Source: Symbiodinium natans (taxonomy: Eukaryota; Sar; Dinophyceae; Suessiales; Symbiodiniaceae). Taken from it: DNA of 64,000 nucleotides. The stretch's first letter is position 1. The number at the start of each line of letters is the position of its first letter. The notes beneath the pieces were generated by a model. The model was not told the DNA's origin and ran no database searches. It worked only from the letters and a program-made list of their open reading frames with translations. Shown one piece after another: positions 1 to 9,705 of the stretch. The stretch lies in contig CAJNDS010002757.1 in the NCBI GenBank assembly GCA_905221605.1, positions 120,001-184,000 of the forward strand. Direction: 5' to 3'. Made by a program: the position numbers and the translations under genes.

Positions 1-70
1 ATATATATATGTATATATATATATATGTATATATATATGTATATATATATGTATATATATATATATATAA
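1..70. repeat. AT/GTAT microsatellite
   Basis: Alternating TA with interspersed GTAT units fills the first 70 bases. Translations through it give only Tyr/Ile/Val runs and are not genes. Confidence 0.9.
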
Positions 71-116
71 AGATGTGTTCCAGAAGGCTCCGTCGGGTCA
101 TTGCCTCGGTGTTCAA

Positions 117-2659
117 CTAGCTGCCACCATCAAGCTCCCCTTCAATCTCAGCCGGCTGCAAACAAGTCAAGCCCCTAAACCCTTTTTTCATCTGGCTTTG
201 GTGAAAGAACCGAAGAAAAACCCTGAAACCAAAAACTGCCCAAAATTGCCCTGAACTCAGCTTAGGGCAGTTGAGGGTTCGGGCGTTGGAATGATAGCTG
301 CTGTCAAGTGGCATAACGCAAAAAAGTTCTTTCCCCTCGGTGGTTCCCCGTAGCGTAAGCGTCGAAAGCCTCAAGGGGCGGCATCATTAGGGTGTAGGGC
401 TTACTTAGGGTTGAGTGTTTAGGGTTTAGTAGTGCCACGTTCCCTCCCCACGCGTTGCCCGGAGGAACGCAACAAGCAGCCGGCAGGGTGTTTTCGAAGT
501 CGCCACTGCGCCAGTGCTTACATACAAACTCCATGGATAATTCCTTAAACCCTAAACCCTAAACCCTAAACCCCTAAACCCTAAACCCTAAACCCTAGAC
601 CCTAAACCCTAAACCCTAAACCCTCACATACCCTCCAGGTGTCTGCTGGTTGTAGTGCTAAACCCTCGCAGTGTTGATCCTCTTCCGTCCGGGACCTTGC
701 CAAAGACCCTTCCGGACCTCCGAAGACCTGAATGCTACCCCCGCCCTCCCCTCCCAGCCCCTCACCCCGAAGCCCGGAAAAAAACGAACCTGATGACGGT
801 AAGAGGGGACCCACACTAAAGTGGCACAAAGTCGGAGAGTGTATCATTGTGAATAGCCCTTTCCATCAGTTCGTGTCCAACTTGCTCCACCATAGCTAGC
901 CAGCACCCTCAAACTCTCAAAACCTGCCTGACGAATGAGTTCGGATGAGGTCTGGATCGTCGGTCCGGCCAGTGTTGCAGACTTCTGGATGTCGACAGCA
1001 GCCCCTGCTAGCATAAGACTACCTGAAACTTCTTGTTTCTTGATGTGTATGGGTTAATTTGTCGAATATGTTTGTTCTCTCTCCACTTCTCTCTTTCTCT
1101 CTTCTGCGCTCTATCTTTATACCCGTGACGGAATGAAGTCTCATCCTAGATTGCTTCGAGGCTTCTTGTGGCATTCAGGGTTACAGGACAATTGGTAAGC
1201 TTAGGATCAAACTGGGGAATCCCGTTCATGCTGACCTTTTCTTTCTGCACGGAAAAGAACTGCCAACTTCAAACTTCCTCGTAATTACTGTATGAGTTAT
1301 ACACCCCATCCCTCCCACATAACCTTCCACCTACGAAAACCGGCCAGTATTGTGGCCCCTTCGTGGACACCATGTTAGTCTTGGCAGGCCGCAAACTGAT
1401 TGACCTGCTGAACTGCAAGCTGTGAGGCAACTCCTGCTAGAAAAAGCTGACATGAAACAAGCGAAGTTCTACCAAAGCCTGCTTTACATGCACCTGCAGA
1501 TCTCGCAGGCTGGCACTTTGCAAGTCATACAAAACCGTTTAGCAACATTCTCCTGTCTGGAGTCCCAAGACCAAAGCTCCACACTGAGCAAAGGCTACTT
1601 AAGTACCGACCCAAACCCTCCACACCCCCTCTTTACACCTGGACTTCAAACCCTTTTCCAAGAGACTTCGCCCGCCTCGATAACATCCCCTGTGAGCCAA
1701 GGCCGCCCTGCAAGCCCCCGCTGTAAACTCTAAACCCTAAACCCTAAACCCAAAACCCTAAACCCTAAACCCTAAACCGCCTGGACTTTAAACCCTAAGC
1801 CCTGAACCCAATGCTGCTCTTCCTAAAGTCATTCGGCAGGTCTGCTTTCTGCCCTCTGCTCGTCCGTCAAGTCCTCTGCAAGCTCCTCTGAGCCGGGTTT
1901 CAGACCTGTCCAGGGTCTAAACCCTAAACCCTAACCCTAAACCCTAAACCCTAAACCCTAAACCCTAAACCCTAAACCCTAAACCCTAAACCCTAAACCC
2001 TAAACCCTAAACCCTAAACCCTAAACCCTAAACCCTAAACCCTAAACCCTAAACCCTTCCCTAAACCCTAAACCCTAAACCCTGAGGGCTTGGGTTTAGG
2101 ATGGCTTAGGGGTTGTGGGCTCAAGGGCTTGGTTTGTTTTGTTAGAGGGGTTGGGCTTTAGGAGTTGGGCGTCTAAGGCAGGGGTTGCCCCCATTCTCGC
2201 ACAGTCGCCATGTCTTCCTGGCCACATTCAGCCGCCCATGTGCACATACTATAGGGTTCTTAAGGGAGAGGGGTTCATGGGGGGGTAGGTACCTAGGGAA
2301 CCTGAGGGAAGCTTAGGGAGCCTTACGGAGTAGTAGGGAGGAGTATTATGGAACCCAATAAATAGATGTAGGTCGCGTGCAATCATATGAGCAGCAAGCT
2401 TGCGATTAGCGCCTTGCGCAAAGCCCTGGAACATCTTTTGGGCACTCCAAGTAGCCGTTGCCTTCTTTGGGGGCCTTCCATTTAGGCCGTGGGCTAAGCT
2501 GTGGATTGCACATTCACCACCCTGGAAGCTAAAAAAGTATCGACACCCTGAAAACTTATCATTCAGCAAGATCTTGCCCTCTAGAAGGTTCTCATTTGAA
2601 GTCTTCTGAATCGTGCGGGCCTCGGGGAGCACTAACATCCGGCAACATCCCAAAAGTAT
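117..2659 (-). CDS. Gene 1: 3' part of a multi-exon gene, unknown product
   Basis: Reading the minus strand, exons can be placed at 2659-2327, 1552-1494, 727-632, 528-439, perhaps 369-318, and a possible last exon 155-117 ending in TAG. The larger ones have an AG acceptor after a pyrimidine-rich stretch and a GT donor. The joins 2659-2327 to 1552-1494 and 727-632 to 528-439 are both phase 0. The step into 155-117 is not phase-consistent with the possible 369-318 exon, so an exon or boundary is missing there. I do not recognise the protein. It contains a Cys cluster (C-x2-C-x4-C-x2-C) in the 1494-1552 exon that could bind zinc. Introns hold large CCCTAAA tracts. The 5' end is not found. Confidence 0.5.
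439..528 (-). CDS. Gene 1 exon, 30 codons
   Basis: The acceptor is CATGGAG and the donor AAC|GTGGCA; phase 0 both sides. The peptide contains FVCKHWRSGDFENTLPAACC. The following intron runs into CCCTAAA units within ten bases. Confidence 0.45.
545..625. repeat. Interstitial telomere-type tract (CCCTAAA)n
   Basis: About eleven CCCTAAA units with small variants, lying in the intron between the exons at 528 and 632. Confidence 0.95.
632..727 (-). CDS. Gene 1 exon, 32 codons
   Basis: Phase 0 at both ends. The acceptor is GCATTCAG and the donor is AGG|GTATGTGAGG. The intron enters a TTTAGGG tract about ten bases after the donor. The peptide starts VFGGPEGSLARSRTEEDQ. It joins in phase to 528-439. 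Confidence 0.5.
1494..1552 (-). CDS. Gene 1 exon with a four-Cys cluster
   Basis: The acceptor is a T/C-rich stretch ending ACAG and the donor is CAG|GTGCAT. The exon has 19 codons plus two bases. The translation contains RFCMTCKVPACEICR, a C-x2-C-x4-C-x2-C arrangement typical of a small zinc-binding site. The plus strand is open through the same bases and gives a helical-looking peptide. I prefer minus because of the splice sites and the orientation of the neighbours. Confidence 0.45.
1916..2093. repeat. Long interstitial (CCCTAAA)n tract
   Basis: About 24 nearly perfect units over 178 bases, with one shortened unit near the left end and one interruption (CCCTTCC) near the right. It is among the longest telomere-type tracts in the window and lies in an intron of gene 1. 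Confidence 0.95.
2327..2659 (-). CDS. Gene 1 exon, 111 codons
   Basis: This is the longest open exon in the first 10 kb. The acceptor is a pyrimidine-containing stretch ending GCAAG at 2660-2661, and the donor is GTAAGG at 2326-2321. The exon is exactly 111 codons, phase 0 at both ends. It reads as ordinary globular protein, for example FSGCRYFFSFQGGECAIHSL and later MIARDLHLFIGF. The opposite strand is also open for 70 codons here but lacks matching splice sites. No family is recognised. Confidence 0.6.
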
Positions 2660-3071
2660 CTTGCAAAGCTGTGGAAACATCAACTCTGACGCATACAATA
2701 CCCCTTCTTTGCAGCTGGGTCTCTTTGCCGGGCTGCATGCAACACTCCGTTTAACAGAAGCAAGCACGAAAGGGAAAATCAGACAGCCACGACCTGGCTC
2801 TCTGGCTAATTAGTTCAAGCCTTAAAAACCTTAAATGGTGCAAGCCCAAAAATTTTCTGCATAAACATCACAACTTTAAGCCCGTGAAGCCTGAACACCT
2901 TAGCACCTTCAAACCATTTTACCGCCTTACACCCGCAAAACCCTAAACCGTAAACCCTAAACCCCAGGCCCCCAAGCTGCCTGGCTTGCCAGTCAGGATC
3001 TCATCCTCGGCCTCGCCATCGCTGGCACTGGATCCATCCTAAGTTTCGACCATGAAGACCTTTGTGGAGGG

Positions 3072-3169
3072 TTGGGATGTTCCACCTTTATACTAATAGT
3101 CCTTTATGGGGACTACAGTACCCCCGATTATAATCCCTATTAAGGACAAGATAAGGGAGAGCATCCCAG
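3072..3169. mobile_element. hAT-like MITE, copy 1 (diverged)
   Basis: It begins TTGGGATGTTCC and ends in the inverse GCATCCCAG. Internal sequence around TTAAGGAC matches the copy at 6012. The flanking 8-mers are 3064-3071 and 3170-3177 and match 6 of 8, as expected for an old 8-bp target duplication. Confidence 0.6.
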
Positions 3170-3235
3170 GTAGGGGGTTTCGTTGCTGCTGTTGTTTTGC
3201 TTTGTTCTGTGGGGTTTAAGGGTTCCAGTTTAGAC

Positions 3236-3316
3236 ATCCTAAACCCTAAACCCTAAGCCCTAAACCCTAAACCCTAAACCCTAAACCCTAAACCCTAAAC
3301 CCTAAACCCTAAACCT
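3236..3316. repeat. Interstitial (CCCTAAA)n tract
   Basis: About eleven units, CCCTAAA on the plus strand. It lies 90 bases from a tract of opposite orientation at 3404, a convergent pair. Confidence 0.95.
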
Positions 3317-3403
3317 TCCAAGGTCCTTCCGAGCATCCCGGGACTTGGCCATGGCCAGGCGCACCACGTCGCCATTTTTGAAATCGGACCGGCCTCACTG
3401 GGC

Positions 3404-3508
3404 TGTAGGGTTTAGGGTTTAGGGTTTAGGGTTTAGGGTTTAGGGTTTAGGGTTTAGGGTTTAGGGTTTAGGGTTTAGGGTTTAGGGTTTAGGGTTTAGG
3501 GTTTAGGA
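3404..3508. repeat. Interstitial (TTTAGGG)n tract
   Basis: About 14 perfect TTTAGGG units, opposite in orientation to the tract ending at 3316. Confidence 0.95.
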
Positions 3509-3977
3509 AGTCCCAAGTACAAATTACACCACCGAAGACCCCAAACAGTCAAAGGCACGTCAAAGAAACAGTGGAGACGACGGGAGACGACGGGAGACAA
3601 AGGGAGACAAGGAGCCCAGGAACCGGCAACAGTCCTCAGAATGTCTACAACTATCACTTTATGTGCAGAAAAGTAACGGAGCACATGTCAAACTCACACA
3701 AGTAGAATCATGCTACAGCACTACTTCTTGTTCGCTATGCATAAGAAGCATATGTCACATTCATATATGCGTCAGGTCCGCACTCCGCAAGACAACAGCA
3801 ATCAGGGCACCGAGTCGACTCAAACCAAGAACAGCTTGGATTCGCAAGGATGCATAGCGCATGGATAAAACTACACGTATGGAATATGTAGTCTTTCATT
3901 GTCAGGGTTTAGGGTTTAGGGCTTAGGGCCAAAAGTGCCTGTACAAAGCTTAGATTACCCCCTCATATATGCCGGTC

Positions 3978-4253
3978 CTAAGCCGGCTGCCAAAACCAAT
4001 CCAAGATGCGTGCCGAATGCCCGTGGTAGCTGGTATCCAGCTCCAATCCATTCTTGTCCGCCATTTCCCAGAAGTCCTGAGACGCAAGACTACTGTATAC
4101 GAGTACTGCCCAGATCTCAAAAGTGATCAGCTGGTGATCTATGACCCGCCCCGCATGCACCGCCTTCTGCTGCTGGGCTGTCTGCGGAAGGATGAACTCC
4201 CCACCGCCTAGACAAGCAACATGCACTTCCCGCCTCTCGATTTGTGCGCACAA
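3978..4253 (-). CDS. Possible exon(s), unknown product
   Basis: The minus strand is open for 91 codons, with an AG acceptor near 4210 and a good internal acceptor CGTCTCAG before DFWEMADKNGLELDTS. The plus strand is also open and protein-like through the same bases (ending at 4211), so the strand is not certain. I favour minus because every confidently spliced gene nearby is on minus. Confidence 0.35.
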   Translation of the reverse strand: MCAQIERREVHVACLGGGEFILPQTAQQQKAVHAGRVIDHQLITFEIWAVLVYSSLASQDFWEMADKNGLELDTSYHGHSARILDWFWQPA

Positions 4254-4411
4254 ACAAGATATTCAGGAAATTAGGGTTTAGGATCTCTCTGGCAGCCGGA
4301 CCTGCATCTGCAGCTTGGGATATCCTCGCTGCCTGCTTGCCACGGACAACAAGGCGAGATGCGCGGGGAAGAAAGGTTGCAGCAGTCGCGGAAGCTGCAC
4401 GATGAGAAGTT

Positions 4412-4467
4412 AAAGGGTTTAGGGTTTAGGGTTTAGGGTTTAGGGTTTAGGGTTTAGGGTTTAGGGT
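4412..4467. repeat. Interstitial (TTTAGGG)n tract
   Basis: Eight TTTAGGG units just downstream of the stop codon of gene 2. A second, similar tract lies at 4848-4905 in the last intron of that gene. Confidence 0.95.
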
Positions 4468-4562
4468 GGTTAGGACTGGTTCAAGTCGCTATCTGTTCTT
4501 CGGTTGGGATTCCCAAGGGTCCCAGGGTCGTTCAGGAGTTGGACAAACCGTGAGAGGGATCC

Positions 4563-4632
4563 TCAATACATACTCTCAACTTGAGGGCTGCTCATTGCGA
4601 ACAAAGGTCCAACCGCATTGCCTTCCCGAACC
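4563..4632 (-). CDS. Gene 2 terminal exon
   Basis: The acceptor is TTTCGAAACAG; one base completes an Arg codon from the previous exon, then VREGNAVGPLFAMSSPQVES and a TGA stop. The carry of two bases from the exon at 4937-5058 fits exactly. Confidence 0.5.
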
Positions 4633-5279
4633 CTGTTTCGAAAGGCGGCCCGGGATCGAAAGTTACGTAGAAAGAAGCCGGAAAGGAGGAATTCTCTTGA
4701 AAGCCCTTTGGTCAAACAGACCCTCAACTGTTGAGGGAGGAAGGGGGTGGGGGGAACACCAGCATGGAAGCCCACGTTGAAAACACGGCCACTGCCCGGC
4801 CATTGCCGTTCAACTCCCAGGGCACCTTCGGTTCAGAATCCCCTTGTAGGGTTTAGGGTTTAGGGTTTAGGGTTTAGGGTTTAGGGTTTAAGGTATAAGG
4901 TTTAACAGTTAGGGTTCAGGGTACTCTGCGGTGCGCCTGCTCCGCAAGGAACTCCACATCTTGGTTGGCTGACAGATGGGGCACTTCTCTACAGTTGTTG
5001 CCCCCTTCGTGCCCGGGATGTTAAGGCCCCGTATGATGATAAAGTACCCCAAAGTGACCTTTCAGTCAGAGATTGCCAGACTATCCTCAACACGGAACTA
5101 CAATGAAGGGGCTGTAGGAAACCCCTGGCCCCTTTGTAGCCCATATACATACATGTAGATACAGATATAGATATTCATATATATATATATATATACATAC
5201 ATATACACTAAAAATGAAGACAAAAATACTGAATACATAAATAAATAAACAAATAAATTAAATAAATAAATATATATAT

Positions 5280-5314
<35 letters not shown>

Positions 5315-6840
5315 TATATATATATGCGTATGTGTGTGTGTGTGTGTGTAAATAGAGTCCTCCTGAGCAGGAGGGCCCTCAAAAAAGGGGGATGCAAGCA
5401 GTTGCAGTCAGAAATAAGGCGAGGTGCTGGACAACACGATCACATTCTTGAGGGAATCGCCTCAAAATACGCTCAAAGCTGTGGCAAGCTTCAGCGGGCT
5501 AAATGAGGCTTTGGGGCCTCTGGCCCTTTCCGGCTGCGGGCTCCCAAGAGTCAATCACCCACCCAATTTTCGGAAACCCATGCCGCCTCAAACCCAAGTG
5601 CAGGGCTTTACGGAAAGGACTCCGTATTGTAGGGGCCTTAATAATTAGAACAGGGGTTCAGGGGGTTATTCTAGTATATATATATATAATATAGGGACCA
5701 TAAAAGGAATACTATCAGTATTTCTTCCGGCCCCTGTATTACCTGGCCTTCGGCTTCCAAGCTGTGCAGGCCCATCTCTCTGGCGACGGTGTGAACCACC
5801 TCTCGCTCCTGTCGATGACCCTACTAAAAACAAATTCCTAGGCCTAAAACACTGCTGGGTGTGGTGCCTAAGCGACTCGACCTCCCTGGCCGGCTGATTC
5901 AAAACCCATCGGAGGTTCTGTAAGTGGTTTTGGAGGCCTCCCGTCACCTGAAAGACCCCAAAGCACCGCTGAGGCCACCTCCCTACATGTCAGACGCTTG
6001 AGGGAGGTCATTTGGGATGTTCCCCCCTTGTACGAACAGTCCTTAATAGGGATTACAATAGGCGGTACTATAATCTCATTAAGGACTGTTAGCAAAGGGG
6101 GAACATCCCAAGAGGTCATGAACAAACAGCGCTATCATTGATAGGCCTAAGCCGAGTGGTTTGCCACCTGAGGCAGCGTTTGATGGCGCCTCCGCAACCA
6201 TAGGTGCACTTTGGCATCTTACAAGCACTTGAAACCAATCTCCATTCTAACCTTCACGGCTTGGGCGACAAAGCTGAGGCCCACATCTTACGTCCTGGGA
6301 CCCCAAACGTGGTTTTTGTAAGAGTTTGGGGGATCTTCTTCTCACCTGCCAGAGGGGTCAGCAGGCGGAAAATGATTCAAACCAACGAGAAAATCACGGG
6401 AACATGGTAACAATCAATCATCATGTGTGAGAAATAGATGCGGGCAGATGCGCAGTTGTGCACGTAATGGTGATGATTATGAAATGATCGTACTCAGAAC
6501 TCACTGCGACTCGTTCGGTCACATGCTGTAACAAGCAACACTCCTGAAGCTTATAAACCCAACATAAAACATAAACTCTTGTCAGCCCGGAACTGAGGTC
6601 CACCCCAGCGCCCAAATCCTTTTCCCAAACCTTGGGGTGATTGTGGAGATGAACCCTACACCCTAAACACTAAACCCTTTTTTTCCATCTGGGCTGGGTG
6701 GGGAATGTCAGACCCCTAAACCCTAAACCCTAAACCCTAAAGCCTTCAGCGACTCCTGTAAGCAAAGCTTCTTGAAGATGGCCCGACTTCCCACACCAAC
6801 ATCAGCCAGCTTCTCACGGACGGTATTGGCGAAGTCATTC
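4563..6840 (-). CDS. Gene 2: 3' part of a multi-exon gene, unknown product
   Basis: Minus-strand exons: 6840-6744, 5947-5882, 5820-5743, 5605-5518, 5058-4937 and 4632-4563 (stop). Two joins are phase-consistent: 5947-5882 to 5820-5743 (phase 0) and 5058-4937 to 4632-4563 (two bases carried across a GC donor). The joins on either side of 5605-5518 do not match in phase, so an exon or boundary is missing. The C-terminal part carries KCPICQ, a single C-x2-C that might be half of a zinc site. The protein ends PQVESMY. The family is not recognised. Introns contain a MITE, two telomere-type tracts and TA microsatellites. Confidence 0.5.
4937..5058 (-). CDS. Gene 2 exon with a GC donor
   Basis: The acceptor is GACTGAAAG. 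Forty codons plus two bases follow, up to CAG|GCGCAC. The peptide begins VTLGYFIIIRGLNIPGTKGA and contains KCPICQ. The carry phase fits the terminal exon at 4563-4632, which supports the GC donor. Confidence 0.55.
5163..5348. repeat. TA / TACATA / GT microsatellite cluster
   Basis: Compound simple repeat: TATA runs, (ACATAT)n-like units and a (GT)n stretch near 5333-5348. It is intronic. Confidence 0.9.
5518..5605 (-). CDS. Gene 2 exon (position certain, joins uncertain)
   Basis: The acceptor is CCGTAAAG and the donor GAG|GCCCCA. The reading frame gives LHLGLRRHGFPKIGWVIDSW followed by EPAAGKGQ. The frame is strongly protein-like, but its entry and exit phases do not fit the neighbouring exons directly. 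Confidence 0.4.
5629..5737. mobile_element. GGGGCC-terminus MITE, copy 1
   Basis: Starts GTAGGGGCCTTAAT and ends GGCCCCTGT, short imperfect inverted ends. It is flanked by ATT at 5626-5628 and 5738-5740, a possible 3-bp target duplication. The internal sequence aligns along its length with 24153-24254. Confidence 0.5.
5743..5820 (-). CDS. Gene 2 exon, 26 codons
   Basis: The acceptor is TTTGTTTTTAGTAG and the donor CAG|GTAATA; phase 0 both sides. The peptide contains GHRQEREVVHTVAREMGLHS and joins in phase to 5947-5882. Confidence 0.55.
5882..5947 (-). CDS. Gene 2 exon, 22 codons
   Basis: The acceptor is GGGGTCTTTCAG and the donor GAG|GTCGAG; phase 0. The peptide starts VTGGLQNHLQNLRWVLNQP. 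Confidence 0.55.
6012..6111. mobile_element. hAT-like MITE, copy 2 (best preserved)
   Basis: A 100-bp element with inverted ends of about 34 bases (TTGGGATGTTCCCCC... and its complement, then a shared AACAGTCCTTAAT block). It is flanked by perfect 8-bp direct repeats GAGGTCAT at 6004-6011 and 6112-6119. Eight-base duplications are typical of hAT elements; there is no coding capacity. It sits in an intron of gene 2. Confidence 0.85.
6744..6840 (-). CDS. Gene 2 exon, donor lies in a telomere-type tract
   Basis: After the acceptor GGCCCGAG come one carried base and 32 codons, including NDFANTVREKLADVGVGSRA. The donor is AAG|GCTTTAGGG, so the intron starts inside a run of four TTTAGGG units. The exon has no Met and is short, so simple ORF finding misses it. 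Confidence 0.55.
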
Positions 6841-7292
6841 CTCGGGCCCCAGGGCAAGTTGCGACACAGAATATGGAATTAATTATGCGTATAGATACAT
6901 ATATATATATACATTTTTGTATATATATATATAGATACATATATATATATATATATATGGATACATATACTTGGAATCTATACAATCATAGCTTTAGGAC
7001 TTCTATTGACATAACCAAGGGGCAGCCGAGGGCATGCTTGTTTAGGGTTTAAGGGGCATGAAGGGTGTAGGGTGTTGAGTACCAATGCAAGAACCAGACT
7101 ACTGCAACTTCCGTCCCCTGATCCAGATATACGCACAGACGAATCTGAGGAGGGGGCATGTTGAACACCTGCGCATGACAGTCAAGGCGAGAAAAGGAAA
7201 AAGGGGGTTGCTCTGCTTTTTTGGGGGGCTTGGTAAGGTTTAGAGGGTTCAAGCTTGTCATTGTCCTCATATGAAGCGTTTTGAAGTGAGGA

Positions 7293-7315
7293 GGGGGGGG
7301 GGGGGGGGGGGGGGG
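7293..7315. repeat. Poly-G run (23 G)
   Basis: Uninterrupted G homopolymer. Similar long G or C runs lie near 23712, 35217, 42463, 31137, 37953 and 61430. Confidence 0.95.
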
Positions 7316-7645
7316 TGGCGGCAGGAGAGGCACAGTCCTACACAACAACAGTGATTTTGGAGCAAGTAAGCCTTAAGGGATGTAGCTGGCAGAAATATGT
7401 AGACCCGAGCATTCGGGGCTTCTACCAATGCAGGTGCCCAGAGACTCGTGTGCTATTCAGGGATATGTATTCGATGTATGCCTCATCGAAGCCTGCAGTA
7501 GAATCCCCATCGCAATTTACGGGCACTATTCCCGACGAGAGGAATATTGAAGTCGTCATACACTAGAATCCCTGTTGCAATGCACGGAAATACTGCCTAA
7601 CAAAAAGACATTGGAGCCTCTGAGCCTGCCAGGGCTAAAGTTCCT

Positions 7646-7738
7646 TCAGCTTGTCAGGAGGTCCTTGAGGAACTCCTCCCCGTTCTCATTCTTCTGCCGG
7701 ATGACGGTCATCCCCATCTTAGCGGCTTGAGCCTGGAC
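7646..7738 (-). CDS. Gene 3 terminal exon
   Basis: The acceptor is CTGATCCGAG, then 30 codons and TGA. The C-terminus reads GEEFLKDLLTS. The phase 0 start matches the end of the exon at 7928. Confidence 0.6.
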   Translation of the reverse strand, partial: VQAQAAKMGMTVIRQKNENGEEFLKDLLTS

Positions 7739-9705
7739 CTCGGATCAGGTCGAGGGTGTTCAGTCTAGGATCCCTTTGGGGTGGTCCGTCTGATAAGGAA
7801 AAATCTTTAAACACATAGGTAAATAGGGGTGGGTGGGGGGGAAGGGGGCCCTTGATTTCAACCAATCCTTTCGCGCAAAAAAGGAGCAGTGGGGGGGGGG
7901 GTGTCTCCCCCTCAACAACACGACGACCCTTCCTGGAGAGCACTTGTTCGAGCCGAATCCCCTCTTCAGCAAATCCAAGTAAGTGAAGAAGTGTTGTTCG
8001 ATGGTTTCGAGCACTCCTCCTTGCAAAAGAAAAATTTTAGGGCCTCGTATACATGTAAAAGCCAACGACTCCCTGTGTGCGCTGAGTGCCGGGCGTACTT
8101 CAGCTCAATGTTTGAGAGGTTAGTGGCCAGCGAGAGGGAATCACCTGCCAGGGTGAACTCCTGCCAAAACCCTAAACTCGTAATGGGCATCATGGTTTTG
8201 AAGGGACCGCGAGGACCCTAATATGAGATTGCAGGGCTTGTAAGCGTGCGAAGCATTGTGCGAAGGCTGAATTACGGGATACTGCGAAGCTGTGGGAATG
8301 CAGAAGGGACACGGGCTGCGGAAACATAAGCCCTTTTCGAAGGTGGGAAGGATTTCACAAACCTCCGCGTACCTCGAACAGTTAGGCTGCTCGAACCATT
8401 TGCCAAGGTTGGAGAGGTTACAGAAACTCCCGCGAGCGTCAAAGCGCTGCCCGGGCAAACCTCGTGGACGCCTACGTTTGTCCTTGAGCTTTGGATTGCA
8501 TGGGAATACATCCATTGCGTGCCATGGTTGTGCTTTCCAGACGCTCCCGGCTTTGCGCAGTGGCAAATGATGCCGATATGGGGGGCTTCCAATAGGGGTA
8601 CCCGTCTTGGTGGCCCCAGATTAAGGACTATTGTAGTTCTTTTTCTGGACGGGGGGTTACCAAGCGTCCCCCTATGCGCTGAGAACATGAAAGAAATCGA
8701 CGCTGCCGTTGGGATTTGGCCAGTTCAAAGGGCACCGAAACAACTCCCGAAGGCAGCGACTCGGGATTCCCTGGAAGCTAAATCAGCACGTCGTGTGCCC
8801 TGAACCCAAAGCCTTTCGGCCTGACCCCTTTAGAGAGCCTTAGAGAGAACGGGAGAATTTTTTGGGATACTGCACATATTAGGGCTCCCCACCTTTTTTT
8901 TAGCCCTGAAGCGCCCTACGCATTAACTGTCGGGCCCACCCTCACTGAGGGAGTCGAGCTGGGAGTTCAAGCCCGAAGCAAAGGATCCAGTGTCATGCAC
9001 CACCAAGCGCTCGCCGGCTCCCCATTCTGGGCGCACTTTTAAGGTTTTGTAGGGTTTAGGGTTTTAGGGTTTAGGGTTTAGTGTTTGGGGTTTGGGGTTT
9101 AGGGTTTGGGGGAGATTCTCTGCCCACATGCAGGTTGAGGGCTTCCATGACTCCAAGGCCTAAGGCTTGCTTACACCGGCCTTCGAGAAGCTTTGATACT
9201 GGGGTATGCTACAGTTGTGCCCTCGTGCGCAAGTCCATTTGTGGCAGTGGCGGTATCCGTGCTACTACGAAGGGGGGGGGGGGGCGCGCAAGGAGCTTGT
9301 ATCGGAGGCCTTTGTCTGAGCAACTGGTGCCAATAAGGGCTGTTCCAGGTTGTTCATATGTTGTGCTACAGGTCTGCCTCATCAGGAGCATCACCACCTA
9401 GCTCAAATCAGGTTACGCGGTATGCTGGCAGTCCAGTTCTGAACGTCACATGGACTCTAGGCCCAGCCCTACCGCCCACATCTCACAACATCCTAGACCC
9501 TATATGCCCTATAAACCCACCCTAAACCCAAAACCCTACCCTAAACCCTAAATTTTTCAACCCAGACTCCTCACCCGAACACTCAAACCCTAAACCCCAA
9601 ACTTGGCCCCAAACCCTGCCAATAACTGCGACCACGGAGTCTCTCGAAGACGGCCACCAGGCTCCGATCCAGCGCGACGAGGTGCGCCACAGCCTTTTGC
9701 GCCTC
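7646..9705 (-). CDS. Gene 3: 3' part of a multi-exon gene, unknown product
   Basis: Exons on minus: 9705-9633, 8160-8070, 8019-7928 and 7738-7646 (TGA). The last three form a phase-consistent chain: 8160-8070 carries one base into 8019-7928, which ends in phase 0 and joins 7738-7646. The chain reads EFTLAGDSLSLATNLSNIEL ... VLETIEQHFFTYLDLLKRG ... VQAQAAKMGMTVIRQKNENG, ending KDLLTS. The protein is mostly helical and has no motif I recognise. The intron between 8070 and 8019 is only 50 bases. Exon 9705-9633 (start EAQKAVAHLVALDRSL) is placed here by position only. Confidence 0.6.
7928..8019 (-). CDS. Gene 3 exon
   Basis: The acceptor is TTTTTCTTTTGCAAG, a strong pyrimidine tract. Two bases complete a codon, then 30 codons follow to AGG|GTCGTC. 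The peptide contains LETIEQHFFTYLDLLKRGFG. Confidence 0.6.
8070..8160 (-). CDS. Gene 3 exon
   Basis: The acceptor GGTTTTGGCAG follows directly on a TTTAGGG unit. Thirty codons plus one base lead to a GTCGTT donor. The peptide contains SLATNLSNIELKYARHSA. Confidence 0.55.
9633..9705 (-). CDS. Isolated exon, probably gene 3
   Basis: The acceptor is GAGCCCAAG; 24 codons plus one base lead to a GTCGCA donor. The peptide is EAQKAVAHLVALDRSLVAVF then ERLR, an amphipathic helix. Confidence 0.45.

Noticed and set aside
1422-1733. Plus-strand gene with a helical peptide
   Set aside because: Protein-like, but splice sites and a zinc-type Cys cluster fit the minus strand, as do all neighbours.
545-3508. 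A true chromosome end
   Set aside because: TTTAGGG tracts occur in both orientations throughout 64 kb and are interleaved with spliced exons, so none is terminal.
3969-4211. Plus-strand ORF of 80 codons
   Set aside because: Open and protein-like, but without supported splice partners; kept only as a strand ambiguity for the minus-strand call.
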